From contig JAPLDH010000077.1 in assembly GCA_026391355.1 (NCBI GenBank), positions 1-64,000 on the forward strand: a stretch of 64,000 bases of DNA, read 5' to 3'. A program made the position numbers and the translations under genes. Under the pieces are notes generated by a model, which saw only the letters and a program-made list of their open reading frames with translations, searched no databases and was not told the origin of the DNA. The first letter of the stretch is position 1; each line of letters opens with the position of its first letter. This stretch comes from Bacteroidota bacterium (GTDB taxonomy: Bacteria > Bacteroidota > Bacteroidia > Bacteroidales > FEN-979). Of the stretch, positions 1 through 8,658 are shown in pieces.

Positions 1-136
1 ACAGAATTAACCTCATACATACCTATAACCAACTACATCTACAAAACCCCAATTAAAAAATAACACACTGATTGTCAGTATGCCTAAAAAAATGTAGACA
101 GTAAAAGATTATAGGTAATTTAGCTTATGAAATTCC

Positions 137-772
137 GTGATGATGGATGAAAAACAACGAGACTTGTTTATTAATAAGATCGATTGGGAAAAAATATTTG
201 TAACAATTCCCTTCTCTCAGGATAATCTAAATGTTTTAAGCCTTGTGATTGTTAATCTGATTCATAAATATGGTGAAGGGGTGGCGCAAACTCCTGCCGG
301 AAAAAGAATTAATACATACATTGAATCACACATTGAGGAAATCAGAACAATGATTCTCATCAACCATCCAACATATTTGCCAGCATTAGCATTGTTTTTG
401 TCAAAAATTATAATACTTGATCCGGAAACTGCCCACCAGATTACTGACGACCATTTCATGAATAACCTTGTGAACTGGACTTCTGTCAAACCAAGAACCT
501 TCTCTGTCATTGCCAATATAATCAATGCGCTTAGAAATATTGATCCCGGAAAAGCACATTATTTTCTTTCAAATCGGAAATTACAAAAGTTTATTCCTGA
601 GCATTTTAATTCAGTTGAATGGCATGAAACAGCAATAACAGATCCCGTTCAATATGAAAGTCAGAAGCAAGGAGCCAGACAATTGATAAAAGCAATTTTC
701 AGAAGTTCAAAGGATGAATGGTTGCATATCAGATCCCGGTTAGCAATTAAAAAGAAAAAGAAGCCTTCTTAA
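137..772 (+). CDS. Hypothetical protein, 211 aa
   Basis: I do not recognise this family. The protein is soluble, with no signal peptide or membrane segment, looks largely alpha-helical and ends in a lysine-rich tail (KKKKKPS). The start is uncertain: GTG at 137 and ATG at 140 and 143 are in frame and adjacent, with no ribosome binding site to choose between them. It stands alone ahead of the prolyl oligopeptidase gene with a 112-nt gap. The even helical pattern might suggest a HEAT-like repeat fold, but that is a guess. Confidence 0.6.
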   Translation: MMMDEKQRDLFINKIDWEKIFVTIPFSQDNLNVLSLVIVNLIHKYGEGVAQTPAGKRINTYIESHIEEIRTMILINHPTYLPALALFLSKIIILDPETAHQITDDHFMNNLVNWTSVKPRTFSVIANIINALRNIDPGKAHYFLSNRKLQKFIPEHFNSVEWHETAITDPVQYESQKQGARQLIKAIFRSSKDEWLHIRSRLAIKKKKKPS

Positions 773-884
773 TCCTTGGAAGGTTTCCTAAAACTCCTAA
801 AAAAATTCAGATTCAACTTGTGAAAAAGAATTCCCTGTTTGAACCGGATAGTTTTTAATTTTATACTCATAAAATACAAGGTTT

Positions 885-3017
885 ATGCAAACAAACGTTA
901 AAGTACTGACAATCATTTTTTTGCTGCTTATTATGACAAACTGCAAGCAAACAACGACAAAACTGTTGGACTATCCTGTGACAAAGAAGGTATCGCAGAC
1001 CGATGATTACTTTGGCACCAGGGTAAATGATCCATACCGGTGGCTGGAGAATGACACAACCGCCGAAACCAAAGCCTGGGTTCAGACAGAACAGAAATAT
1101 ACAGAGGACTATCTGTCAAAGATTGGTTTCAGGAATAAGATCATGAAACGATATAAAGAGATATTGAATTATCCTAAATATTTTGGAGGAATAAAAGCAG
1201 GTGATTATATCTTCTTTTCAAAAAATGACGGGCTGCAGAACCAATCTGTTTATTATTTCCGGAAAGGACTGGATGGCGAAGACAAGGTCTTCCTTGATCC
1301 AAATAAGCTCTCTTCAGATGGTTCCGTATCCGTGGAATTTGATGGATTCTCAAATGACAAGAAATACCTGGCATACCATATTAACCAGGGTGGAAGCGAC
1401 TGGCAAACGATCTATGTAATGGAAATTGCTACTCAGAAACAATTGAACGACAAGCTTGAATGGATAAAATTTGGCAGTGTCGCCTGGAAAGGAAACGGTT
1501 TCTACTACAGCCGCTATAATAAACCTCCCAAAGGAATGGAACTCTCCGAAAAGAATGAATTTGAGAAAGTCTTTTACCACAAGTTCGGTGATAAACAGGA
1601 GAATGATCAACTGGTATATGAAGACAAGGCAAATCCATTGATGTACCTCGGTTCACAGGTAACTGAGGATGAACGTTTTCTCTTTATCAGCAAATCAAAG
1701 GGAACCGATGGCGTTGAGATCTGGTTCAAGGAGCTTACCAACGGACAAAAGGATTTCAAACTGCTTTTCCCCGGTTTTGACCTTAACTACAGCATAATTA
1801 ATAACATCGGTGATAAAATCCTTGTGAACACCAACAATAGTGCAGGAAATTACAAGGTGATCCTGGTCGATCCTGCCCATCCTGAGAAGCAGAACTGGAA
1901 GGATATTATTCCTGAAAAACCCGAGAAACTGGAATCTGCCGGAATGGCAGGTGGAAAACTATTTGCCGGCTACCTTAAAGATGCCTCTACAAAAATCTAT
2001 CAATACAGCAAGGATGGAAAACTGGATCATGAAGTAATTCTTCCTTCGATAGGTTCAGCCTCTGCAATCGCCAGTTTTAAAGAGGATGGATGCGCCTTTT
2101 ATGATTTTTCTTCTTTCACTTATCCACCTTCCATATTCAGGTATGATATTGCAACCGGAAAATCGGAGATCTTCAAAAAAGCTGAGATCAAGGTTAATAT
2201 TGATGATTTTGAAACCGAACAGGTGTTTTATCCCGGCAAAGATGGTACAAAGATCCCGATGTTCCTGATTCACAAAAAAGGTCTCAAACTCGACGGCTCA
2301 CACCCTACCCTGCTTTATGCATACGGTGGTTTCAATGTCAGTTCAACGCCCTTCTTCAGCAATTCGAAGATCATTTTGTATGAGAATGACGGAGTCTTTG
2401 CATTGGCCAATATTCGCGGTGGTGGCGAATATGGTGAGAAATGGCACAAGGGAGGAAATCTCCTGAACAAGCAGAACTGTTTTGATGATTTCATAACAGC
2501 AGCCGAATACCTCATCGATAAGAAATATACCAGCAAGGAAAAGCTTGCCATTAACGGTGGTTCAAATGGCGGTTTGTTGGTCGGTGCAGTAATGACCCAA
2601 CGACCTGACCTGTTCAAAGTATGCTTTCCCGAAGTCGGGGTGATGGACATGCTTCGTTTCCAGAAATTCACCGTAGGCTGGGGCTGGACCGTTGAATACG
2701 GATCGAGCGACAGCGCAAAGTATTTCCCTTATCTCTACAAATATTCTCCCTTGCATAATATTAAAGATGGGATTGAATACCCTGCCACCCTTATTCTGAC
2801 TGCAGATCATGATGACCGGGTGGTGCCGGCACACTCCTTCAAGTTTGCGGCAACCCTTCAGGAAAAGCAGAAAGGTTCCAACCCTGTCCTGATCCGCATC
2901 GAGATCAACCAGGGCCATGGCGCTTCCGGCGCTTCCCTTGCCAGGATCATCGAATCTGAAACCGATAAATGGGCGTTTATGTTCTATAATATGGGGATAA
3001 CACCAATATACAAGTAA
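885..3017 (+). CDS. Prolyl oligopeptidase (S9A), lipoprotein
   Basis: Serine peptidase that cleaves short peptides after proline. Residues 1-20 form a lipoprotein signal ending at Cys20 (LIMTNC), so the enzyme is probably anchored in the envelope facing the periplasm. The N-terminal seven-bladed propeller region is followed by an alpha/beta hydrolase domain. The catalytic triad is visible: Ser560 in GGSNGG, Asp643 in DHDDRVVP and His678 in GHGASG, with spacing close to the mammalian enzyme. The length of 710 aa is normal for the family. The next gene starts 5 nt after the stop and may be co-transcribed. In Bacteroidota these enzymes are usual periplasmic peptide scavengers. Confidence 0.93.
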   Translation: MQTNVKVLTIIFLLLIMTNCKQTTTKLLDYPVTKKVSQTDDYFGTRVNDPYRWLENDTTAETKAWVQTEQKYTEDYLSKIGFRNKIMKRYKEILNYPKYFGGIKAGDYIFFSKNDGLQNQSVYYFRKGLDGEDKVFLDPNKLSSDGSVSVEFDGFSNDKKYLAYHINQGGSDWQTIYVMEIATQKQLNDKLEWIKFGSVAWKGNGFYYSRYNKPPKGMELSEKNEFEKVFYHKFGDKQENDQLVYEDKANPLMYLGSQVTEDERFLFISKSKGTDGVEIWFKELTNGQKDFKLLFPGFDLNYSIINNIGDKILVNTNNSAGNYKVILVDPAHPEKQNWKDIIPEKPEKLESAGMAGGKLFAGYLKDASTKIYQYSKDGKLDHEVILPSIGSASAIASFKEDGCAFYDFSSFTYPPSIFRYDIATGKSEIFKKAEIKVNIDDFETEQVFYPGKDGTKIPMFLIHKKGLKLDGSHPTLLYAYGGFNVSSTPFFSNSKIILYENDGVFALANIRGGGEYGEKWHKGGNLLNKQNCFDDFITAAEYLIDKKYTSKEKLAINGGSNGGLLVGAVMTQRPDLFKVCFPEVGVMDMLRFQKFTVGWGWTVEYGSSDSAKYFPYLYKYSPLHNIKDGIEYPATLILTADHDDRVVPAHSFKFAATLQEKQKGSNPVLIRIEINQGHGASGASLARIIESETDKWAFMFYNMGITPIYK

Positions 3018-3022
3018 AACAT

Positions 3023-3838
3023 ATGGACGAGAAAGATGAAGTGAAGGGAGGTTGGCTTTCTGACCTTTTCTCCGTAAAAAACATCATCCTGACTTTATTG
3101 GCAGTACTGACAGCATTGAATACCTATAGGACACAAGTAACCCAAAACAAGCTGGATATCGCTCAAAAGCAACTGGATACCACACAGAGTAGATTGAAAA
3201 TACAATCAATTGCGCTGGATAACCTCTTAAAAAAGAAAGAATTTGAAAGTAATCTGCGATTCAAAATCTATGACGAGGTTAAGGAAGCGGTAATCAAAAA
3301 AGATAAACAATTGCAGGATGTAGCAGTGGTAATTGTCAATGAAATGCTTTCAGATGACAGTTCTTTCAGATCAAATATGAACAAGATTCTACTTGGAAGT
3401 CCTTTTACAGATACTGCTGTAAGAACCAGTATTCTAAAAACACAGATTGCTGAATCTGAGTTCTCAAAGAAATCCTCCTTATCAGGTGATAGTTTAGGAA
3501 TAGATTCAACGAAACTCACCATTGATGTATTTTACCTCCAGGATATTTTACAGGAATCTGTCACAAGAGCCGAGAAAGTTTACCAGGAGTTGAAGAAAAA
3601 ATATCCCGATGCTGTGATCAGGAAACGATTATTGCCCCGGTCAATAAACGCCCAGAGCGGTTATCGCGTTGGTTCAAATCAAATCCGGTTTAAAGATTCC
3701 CAACAATCACTTGCGATGGAAATTCAAATATTAATTACTGATAAAAAAATTTTCAAACTCGAACAATTACAACTCCATCCGGTCAGATCCCGCAGGAGTC
3801 CATCAAATTACATCAGCATCTTTGTAAGAAATATGTAA
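3023..3838 (+). CDS. Membrane-anchored hypothetical protein
   Basis: A 271-aa protein that I do not recognise. A short cytoplasmic N-terminus is followed by one membrane segment at about residues 17-33 (NIILTLLAVLTALNTY), then a Gln/Lys-rich stretch to about residue 75 likely to be a coiled coil, and a C-terminal globular region rich in beta strands. It starts 5 nt after the prolyl oligopeptidase stop, so they could share a transcript, but no functional link is evident. The topology (TM, coiled coil, soluble domain) resembles membrane-tethered sensors or scaffolds. The function is unknown. Confidence 0.6.
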   Translation: MDEKDEVKGGWLSDLFSVKNIILTLLAVLTALNTYRTQVTQNKLDIAQKQLDTTQSRLKIQSIALDNLLKKKEFESNLRFKIYDEVKEAVIKKDKQLQDVAVVIVNEMLSDDSSFRSNMNKILLGSPFTDTAVRTSILKTQIAESEFSKKSSLSGDSLGIDSTKLTIDVFYLQDILQESVTRAEKVYQELKKKYPDAVIRKRLLPRSINAQSGYRVGSNQIRFKDSQQSLAMEIQILITDKKIFKLEQLQLHPVRSRRSPSNYISIFVRNM

Positions 3839-3852
3839 TTATTTCACCTCAA

Positions 3853-3905
3853 CCCCCGTTCCGAGTACGGGACGGAATTCGGGCACGGGGCTCTGCCCTG
3901 GGGTT
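3853..3905. repeat. GC-rich inverted-repeat element
   Basis: A 50-nt GC-rich patch in an AT-rich intergenic region. CCCCGT (3854-3859) is complementary to ACGGGG (3885-3890), and a second hairpin joins GGGGC to GCCCTGGGG. It could be a terminator for the preceding gene or a dispersed extragenic element. No T-tract follows, which favours the second. The rest of the 233-nt gap up to 4072 holds the promoter and leader of the next gene. Confidence 0.4.
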
Positions 3906-4005
3906 CATACTAATTGATTTACGAAAATTGGTCTGCGTTTCGGATGAGTTTGATTCGAAATGATGACGAAGAGATAATTATGATAACATTTTTTTTGCGA
4001 ATTAT

Positions 4006-4032
4006 TTGTTTTTGAAATTTTATGTAAATTTG
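4006..4032 (+). promoter_or_regulatory. Candidate promoter of the propeller gene
   Basis: TAAATTTG at 4025-4032 matches the Bacteroidota -7 box TAnnTTTG. A TTG at 4006-4008 could be the -33 box, but the 16-nt spacing is shorter than the usual 19-21. Transcription would start near 4039, leaving a leader of about 33 nt that carries the AAAGGAGA ribosome binding site. Confidence 0.45.
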
Positions 4033-4071
4033 ACTTGTATTAACCAAATAATAATTAAAGGAGATAACACT

Positions 4072-6204
4072 ATGGCTATGCAAAAACAACTCGCCACCGG
4101 TCTTGGTGGCGTTATCGGTTCGGATTATGTTCAGAGCCGTAATCAACTCTATTTTGTTGAGAACAACGGAAAGATTTCGGTACTCGATCTTATCCGAAAG
4201 CTTGATACAATAGTTTTCAACGGAACTGCAACAATGCCTCCAGACAGCAGCTTAGATCTTATAAATGGTTCGGTAGCAAAAGGATACTTGGGAGATATCA
4301 GATTGGATCACAACAGTACAGATGGAAAACTCGTGATGCGTCCTCAGGGTAACTGTAGACTTTCCCTTATTGGTATGGTAAATTTCGAAGGTATTACCCA
4401 AGCCGAATTGCAGAATCTATCATATTCCCAAGACAACCTCCGTTGTGAAGGTACCAATAATCAATTAACTAACGGAATCGTCTTCGGTATATGCAACACT
4501 TACCCCGCGGGTGGTGCTAATTTTGATTATGTTAAAGTTCAGGTAATCACAAATGTTGGTGGCACTATCAAGGTTAATTGGGTTACTTATCGTCTTAAGT
4601 CAGCTTTGCAAGTCATTGGCACTGGTTACAACCAGCCGCAGGACATTAAAGTGACCTCCGGTGGACGATACGCTTATGTTACGGAAAACACAGGAAATTT
4701 TCTGCGGGTCGATCTGCTGAACGCAAACCGATCTGCAGCTTACCTTCTCGCTTCCGGCCTGACAAGACCCCGCCAGATTGCACTTGACGAAGTACACGGC
4801 CAGGCATACGTGCCGGAGTTCACCAGCCCCCTGACAGGTAATTTATGGCGCATTGATTTGTCGAGTGGAAATAAGATTGCGGTCTACACCGGCTTGTTTG
4901 GTTGTAAGGGACTTTTGATCTCCAAAGATTTACGCTATGCTTTCGTCAGCGAATCAACTGTCGGTGAAAACCGTGTGGCACGCATCGATCTGGTATTGGG
5001 AAAACGCGATACCCTGATCAAGACTCTGACCGCGCCTTTCTTCATGGAGTGGGCGGATGATTCCGAAAGCCACATTATCCTGGCTGAAGGGACCCCGGCT
5101 AACCGTATAACAATCATCGACTTAACTTCAATCCCTATCAAATCTGCAACACTGGTACCGGGTGTAGCTAACGGTCCCTCCAGTTTCGTACTGCCCATAT
5201 CAGGAAAAATTATCGTTTGCAGTGATACGGAGATTGACCAGTACGACCTCGTTAGTTCGGCCTTTTCTCCTACAGGCCCGATTTTCCTGGGCATCGGTCT
5301 TATCCCTTTTGACCACATCATCAACACCGGTAACGACAATACAGACGGTTACGCTGACACGACCGACAATCCCGGCTACCTTTTGCAGGTGAAAGATGCC
5401 CCTTTTGGTGGCGGACTTGCGATCATGATAAATCACAACGCCGCCCTTTTGTTAGGAGCATCTTATTACAAAGTGCTTGTAAACCAGGTGACTCCTTCAC
5501 CCACAACTCCAAAGGAACCACTTCAGAGTTTCAGCGATTATCTGTGGGACGCTGCGAGTTATAGTTTCATCCCAAAGACAACCAGTCCCGATTCCGGAGG
5601 CTTCTACCCGGTAAGACTACCAATCGAACTCTGGTACAATCCATTGCTCGGCTACATGCTCGACACAAGTATTCTTAGCAACGGACTCTGTGTAATTGAC
5701 ATTAAACTTTACACTGCAGCCAAGGTAGAGATCCCAATAATACCACCTTTGCCTTACTTACCTAACCAGCACAGCCGCCGTGTTAAAATTGACAACCAAT
5801 GGCCTGTAGCGTCCATTGAAAAGATTTTCCACGATAATAAGGAGGTTCAGGTCTGCGAACTTGTCAACAGCGGCAGCGATCAGTTCACATTCCGTATTAC
5901 AGCCACCGATCCACAAGGGCATCTGCTAAGCTGGAATCTATGGGCGGTTTGGGGTGACGACAAGTCAGTGGGTATCGGTGGAGACGACTATAGCCATCAC
6001 ATTTCTGTCCCCTCAACCCGCCAGTGGACAGGAGTGATATCAGGGGACGTGCCAACACCCGCATGGCATGCAGCAGTCAAAGACGATAAAACATCCACCC
6101 GCTGTGCGCATACTTTTTTCCTTGGTGTATGGGATCGTGTAATCAACGGTTATGGTTATCTCCATAATCAATCTTACCATAAGTCGATCACCATCTGGCT
6201 TTAG
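4072..6204 (+). CDS. Cytoplasmic beta-propeller (YncE/NHL-like) protein
   Basis: 710 aa. I start it at ATG 4072 because AAAGGAGA lies about 8 nt upstream. A longer reading from TTG 4006 would begin inside the promoter. There is no signal peptide. Residues about 180-430 hold propeller-type repeats (QPQDIKVTSGGRYAYVTE, RPRQIALDEVHGQAYVPE, KGLLISKDLRYAFVSE), each a loop plus a Y/F-V-T/S-E strand. The N-terminal 150 residues and the C-terminal half are beta-rich and of unknown fold. Similar proteins occur patchily in unrelated bacteria (recollection, not searched). The strong Shine-Dalgarno is out of character for this genome and hints at transfer or very high expression. Function unknown; it may bind a ligand or be cargo of another system. 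Confidence 0.7.
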   Translation: MAMQKQLATGLGGVIGSDYVQSRNQLYFVENNGKISVLDLIRKLDTIVFNGTATMPPDSSLDLINGSVAKGYLGDIRLDHNSTDGKLVMRPQGNCRLSLIGMVNFEGITQAELQNLSYSQDNLRCEGTNNQLTNGIVFGICNTYPAGGANFDYVKVQVITNVGGTIKVNWVTYRLKSALQVIGTGYNQPQDIKVTSGGRYAYVTENTGNFLRVDLLNANRSAAYLLASGLTRPRQIALDEVHGQAYVPEFTSPLTGNLWRIDLSSGNKIAVYTGLFGCKGLLISKDLRYAFVSESTVGENRVARIDLVLGKRDTLIKTLTAPFFMEWADDSESHIILAEGTPANRITIIDLTSIPIKSATLVPGVANGPSSFVLPISGKIIVCSDTEIDQYDLVSSAFSPTGPIFLGIGLIPFDHIINTGNDNTDGYADTTDNPGYLLQVKDAPFGGGLAIMINHNAALLLGASYYKVLVNQVTPSPTTPKEPLQSFSDYLWDAASYSFIPKTTSPDSGGFYPVRLPIELWYNPLLGYMLDTSILSNGLCVIDIKLYTAAKVEIPIIPPLPYLPNQHSRRVKIDNQWPVASIEKIFHDNKEVQVCELVNSGSDQFTFRITATDPQGHLLSWNLWAVWGDDKSVGIGGDDYSHHISVPSTRQWTGVISGDVPTPAWHAAVKDDKTSTRCAHTFFLGVWDRVINGYGYLHNQSYHKSITIWL

Positions 6205-6241
6205 TTTTTACTGACAAATCAGCCAGTTGACTACAGCTAAC

Positions 6242-6282
6242 TCCCCGGAGCTTGCAAAAATAAATTCTGCAAGCTCCGGGGA
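6242..6282 (+). terminator. Strong hairpin after the propeller gene
   Basis: A perfect 15-bp stem pairs 6242-6256 (TCCCCGGAGCTTGCA) with 6268-6282 around an 11-nt loop, 38 nt past the stop codon. There is no long T-tract on the right, so it may stabilise the mRNA end as well as end transcription. Confidence 0.65.
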
Positions 6283-6308
6283 ATAAATCCCATAATAATT
6301 CATTCCAT

Positions 6309-6968
6309 ATGACCATGAAAACAGCGTTGTTGATCGGAGCTACGGGGTTGACGGGCTCGCATGTTTTAAATCTCCTGTTTGCAGATGACCGTTTTTCAAA
6401 AGTGAAAGTATTTGCACGACGAAGTACAAACATCTCACATCCCAAACTTGAAGAGCATATCGTTAATTTTGACCACACGGAAGAATGGAAACACCTGATC
6501 ATCGGCGATGTCCTGTTCTCTGCACTTGGAACAACCCTGAAAAAAGCAGGTGGAAAAGTTCCTCAATATAATGTTGATTATACCTACCAGTATAACGTGG
6601 CTAAAGCTGCTGCTGAAAACGGAGTACCTGTTTATGTGCTTGTCTCATCTGTCGGGGCTAATGCCGATTCAATGGTATTCTATTCTAAAATGAAAGGAGA
6701 GTTGGAACAGGCAATCAAAAAACTTCCATTCCGGAATATTCATATCATGCAACCAGGCCCGCTTGAAGGCGATCGTGCAGAAGAAAGGCCATCTGAAAAA
6801 GCAGGTCTCAGGGTGATTAAATTCATTACAAACCTGGGGCTGTTCAAAGGTTATAAGCCAATACACGGGGAAATTGTTGCAAGGGCAATGGTTAATGCTT
6901 CCTTTGATAGTAGATCCCCGATTAAGGTTTACCGGTTGCTGGAGATTTTTGAAAGGGCGGAAACGTAA
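6309..6968 (+). CDS. NAD(P)-binding Rossmann protein (HTATIP2-like)
   Basis: 219 aa, an atypical short-chain dehydrogenase of the NAD(P)H-binding/HTATIP2 (TIP30-like) type. The N-terminal nucleotide-binding motif GATGLTGSHV is at about residues 9-18, and LVSSVGANADSMVFYSKMKGELE carries the family's S...Y..K arrangement (YSKMK). The substrate is unknown. The length is typical. Two in-frame ATGs (6309 and 6315) are possible starts. It is monocistronic, between the strong hairpin and tRNA-Pro. Confidence 0.82.
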   Translation: MTMKTALLIGATGLTGSHVLNLLFADDRFSKVKVFARRSTNISHPKLEEHIVNFDHTEEWKHLIIGDVLFSALGTTLKKAGGKVPQYNVDYTYQYNVAKAAAENGVPVYVLVSSVGANADSMVFYSKMKGELEQAIKKLPFRNIHIMQPGPLEGDRAEERPSEKAGLRVIKFITNLGLFKGYKPIHGEIVARAMVNASFDSRSPIKVYRLLEIFERAET

Positions 6969-6971
6969 AAA

Positions 6972-6999
6972 GCCATCAGCCATCAGCCATTAGCCATTA
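6972..6999. repeat. 7-nt tandem repeat, four copies
   Basis: Four head-to-tail copies of GCCATYA (two GCCATCA, two GCCATTA) right after the stop of the Rossmann gene. A short simple-sequence tract; similar tracts are common between genes in Bacteroidota. The remaining gap up to the tRNA shows only the tRNA promoter. Confidence 0.7.
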
Positions 7000-7118
7000 G
7001 TCAATGGTGATAGGCATTAACACTTTTCACCTAACTTTTGTCATAAAAAGCTTATCATTCAATAAAAGTTTGAGATCAGGCAGCTTAAATAAAAATGAAA
7101 TAATCAGATAAAATTTTC

Positions 7119-7126
7119 TAAATTTG
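7119..7126 (+). promoter_or_regulatory. -7 box of the tRNA-Pro gene
   Basis: TAAATTTG matches TAnnTTTG and ends 10 nt before the mature tRNA 5' end, so transcription should start almost at the tRNA. No clear -33 TTG was found. Confidence 0.55.
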
Positions 7127-7136
7127 CAGCCTGTTT

Positions 7137-7210
7137 CGGGGCGTGGCGCAGTTGGCTAGCGTACTTGCATGGGGTGCAAGGGGTCGGAAGTTCAAGTCTT
7201 CTCGCCCCGA
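7137..7210 (+). tRNA. tRNA-Pro (anticodon GGG)
   Basis: 74 nt forming a complete cloverleaf. The acceptor stem pairs CGGGGCG (7137-7143) with CGCCCCG (7203-7209), with discriminator A at 7210. The anticodon stem CTTGC/GCAAG encloses the loop ATGGGGT, putting the anticodon GGG at 7171-7173. The T-arm carries GTTCAAGT. The CCA end is not encoded. It reads CCC/CCU proline codons. Confidence 0.93.
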
Positions 7211-7217
7211 CAAATTG

Positions 7218-7299
7218 AAAAACAGGAAATGTCATTCTGTATAATAGCTTGTTAATCAAAGCTATTAAGATAAACAGAAAAAGCGTTTCCTGTTTTTTT
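7218..7299 (+). terminator. Long rod-shaped hairpin ending in a T-tract
   Basis: Directly downstream of tRNA-Pro. Three nested stems stack into one rod: 7218-7229 with 7286-7297 (12 bp, perfect), 7235-7240 with 7274-7279 (6 bp, TTCTGT/ACAGAA), and 7243-7250 with 7259-7266 (8 bp, AATAGCTT/AAGCTATT) closed by an 8-nt loop. The right arm runs into seven T residues. It can act as an intrinsic terminator, but it is much larger than usual and might be a structured RNA in its own right. Confidence 0.6.
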
Positions 7300-7392
7300 A
7301 TGAGCTTTCCTGCCTTATTTCCACTTTCAAGTTACCAAATCGTTACCATGGTATTGTCAATCGTTTATTTTAAGAAAAATTATCATAAAAAG

Positions 7393-7424
7393 TTTGGAAA
7401 TGAAGTTGTATGTACATACTTTTG
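7393..7424 (+). promoter_or_regulatory. Canonical Bacteroidota promoter of fic
   Basis: TTTG at 7393-7396, 20 nt of spacer, then TACTTTTG at 7417-7424: a full match to the -33/-7 pattern TTTG-N19-21-TAnnTTTG. The ATG of the Fic gene lies 70 nt further on. Confidence 0.75.
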
Positions 7425-7494
7425 TCCTTAATAATGTCTACTATATTGTCTAAATAAGTGTCCATATAAATGTCCGATTTAATTTCCAATAGTT

Positions 7495-8658
7495 ATGGCA
7501 GCCGAAATTAGAAGAGATTACCCCCATTTGCTTTTTAAGAAGCATTGGGAACTGTCAAATTCCGCCTGGCTTTTAGTGGGGCAATGTGAAGCCTATGTTC
7601 GTGCTATCATCAATACCCCAATCCTTCCCCACCATTATGAGAAACTGATGAATGTAGCATTAATGAAGGGTGCACAAGCCACTACTGCTATAGAAGGAAA
7701 TACATTATCAGATGAGGAGATTCAGAAATTGATGGATGGGCAAAAATTGCCTCCAAGCAAAGAGTATCAGGAAATCGAAGTGAAAAATATTCTTGATGCT
7801 TTAAATGAATTGTTAAATGAAGTTGTTGAAGAAAAAGTCGATAATATAATAACAGTCGATCTGATCAAACGATTTCATAAAATGGTTGGCAAAGACCTTG
7901 GTGAACATTTTGCTGCAATACCTGGTGTGTTGCGCAACAATGAAGTCGTTGTCGGAACGTACAGGTGTCCGGATCACAGGGATGTTCCTGTTCTGCTTGA
8001 AAATTTCTGTAATTGGATACGGGATGAGTTTAAATTTGGACAAAAAGTTCAATCATTCGGAGAAGTGCTGATCCAGGCTATAACTTCGCATGTATATATA
8101 GAATGGATCCATCCATTTAGTGATGGAAATGGTCGTACAGGAAGGCTTTTGGAATTCTATATCTTACTTCAGGGAGGGAATCCTGATATAGGTTCTCATA
8201 TCCTTTCAAATTATTACAACCTTACCCGGCCAGAGTATTACAGGCAAATTGAAAAAGCTCGTGAAAACAAAGGCTTGTCTTGTTTTATCGATTACGCCCT
8301 GCTAGGATTCCGGGATGGATTGGATCAAACATTGAGAATAATTCAAAACAGCCAATTTGAAAACACATGGCGAAAACTCATCTATGATCAATTTGATGCC
8401 ATCAAATCGGAAATGCGTGAAGAAGTTTTTAAAAGGCAACGACAATTAGCTTTGGAATTTCCCTTTGATAAAGGACTGACAGTTGCGGAGATTTCTATTT
8501 TATCGGTACATCTTGCAAAAACATATGCGAACGTGAGCGAAAAGACGATTCAGAGAGATATTGACAAGCTCATTGAACTTAAGCTCGTAAAGAAGATTGA
8601 AGATCGATTTTATGCCAATACAGATATTCTAAAGAGTATGGTTGCTAAGAAAAAATAA
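7495..8658 (+). CDS. Fic family protein (probable AMP transferase)
   Basis: 387 aa. Fic proteins transfer AMP, or sometimes other nucleotide parts, from NTPs to hydroxyl groups of target proteins. The active-site motif HPFSDGNGRTGR starts at His206. The N-terminal inhibitory helix carries TTAIEGN with Glu67, the class II arrangement in which the glutamate blocks ATP from within the same chain. The last about 60 residues (LTVAEISILSVHLAKTYANVSEKTIQRDID) look like a winged-helix DNA-binding domain, so it may act on DNA-bound partners or regulate itself. No antitoxin gene flanks it, as expected when inhibition is internal. It sits in the accessory patch behind a tRNA. Confidence 0.93.
   Translation: MAAEIRRDYPHLLFKKHWELSNSAWLLVGQCEAYVRAIINTPILPHHYEKLMNVALMKGAQATTAIEGNTLSDEEIQKLMDGQKLPPSKEYQEIEVKNILDALNELLNEVVEEKVDNIITVDLIKRFHKMVGKDLGEHFAAIPGVLRNNEVVVGTYRCPDHRDVPVLLENFCNWIRDEFKFGQKVQSFGEVLIQAITSHVYIEWIHPFSDGNGRTGRLLEFYILLQGGNPDIGSHILSNYYNLTRPEYYRQIEKARENKGLSCFIDYALLGFRDGLDQTLRIIQNSQFENTWRKLIYDQFDAIKSEMREEVFKRQRQLALEFPFDKGLTVAEISILSVHLAKTYANVSEKTIQRDIDKLIELKLVKKIEDRFYANTDILKSMVAKKK

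Noticed and set aside
3853-3905. GC-rich patch as a riboswitch
   Set aside because: No known aptamer pattern, and the position is at the end of one gene and far before the next start.
7249-7431. 60-codon open frame between tRNA-Pro and fic
   Set aside because: It lies over the rod-shaped hairpin and the fic promoter and has no recognisable protein features.
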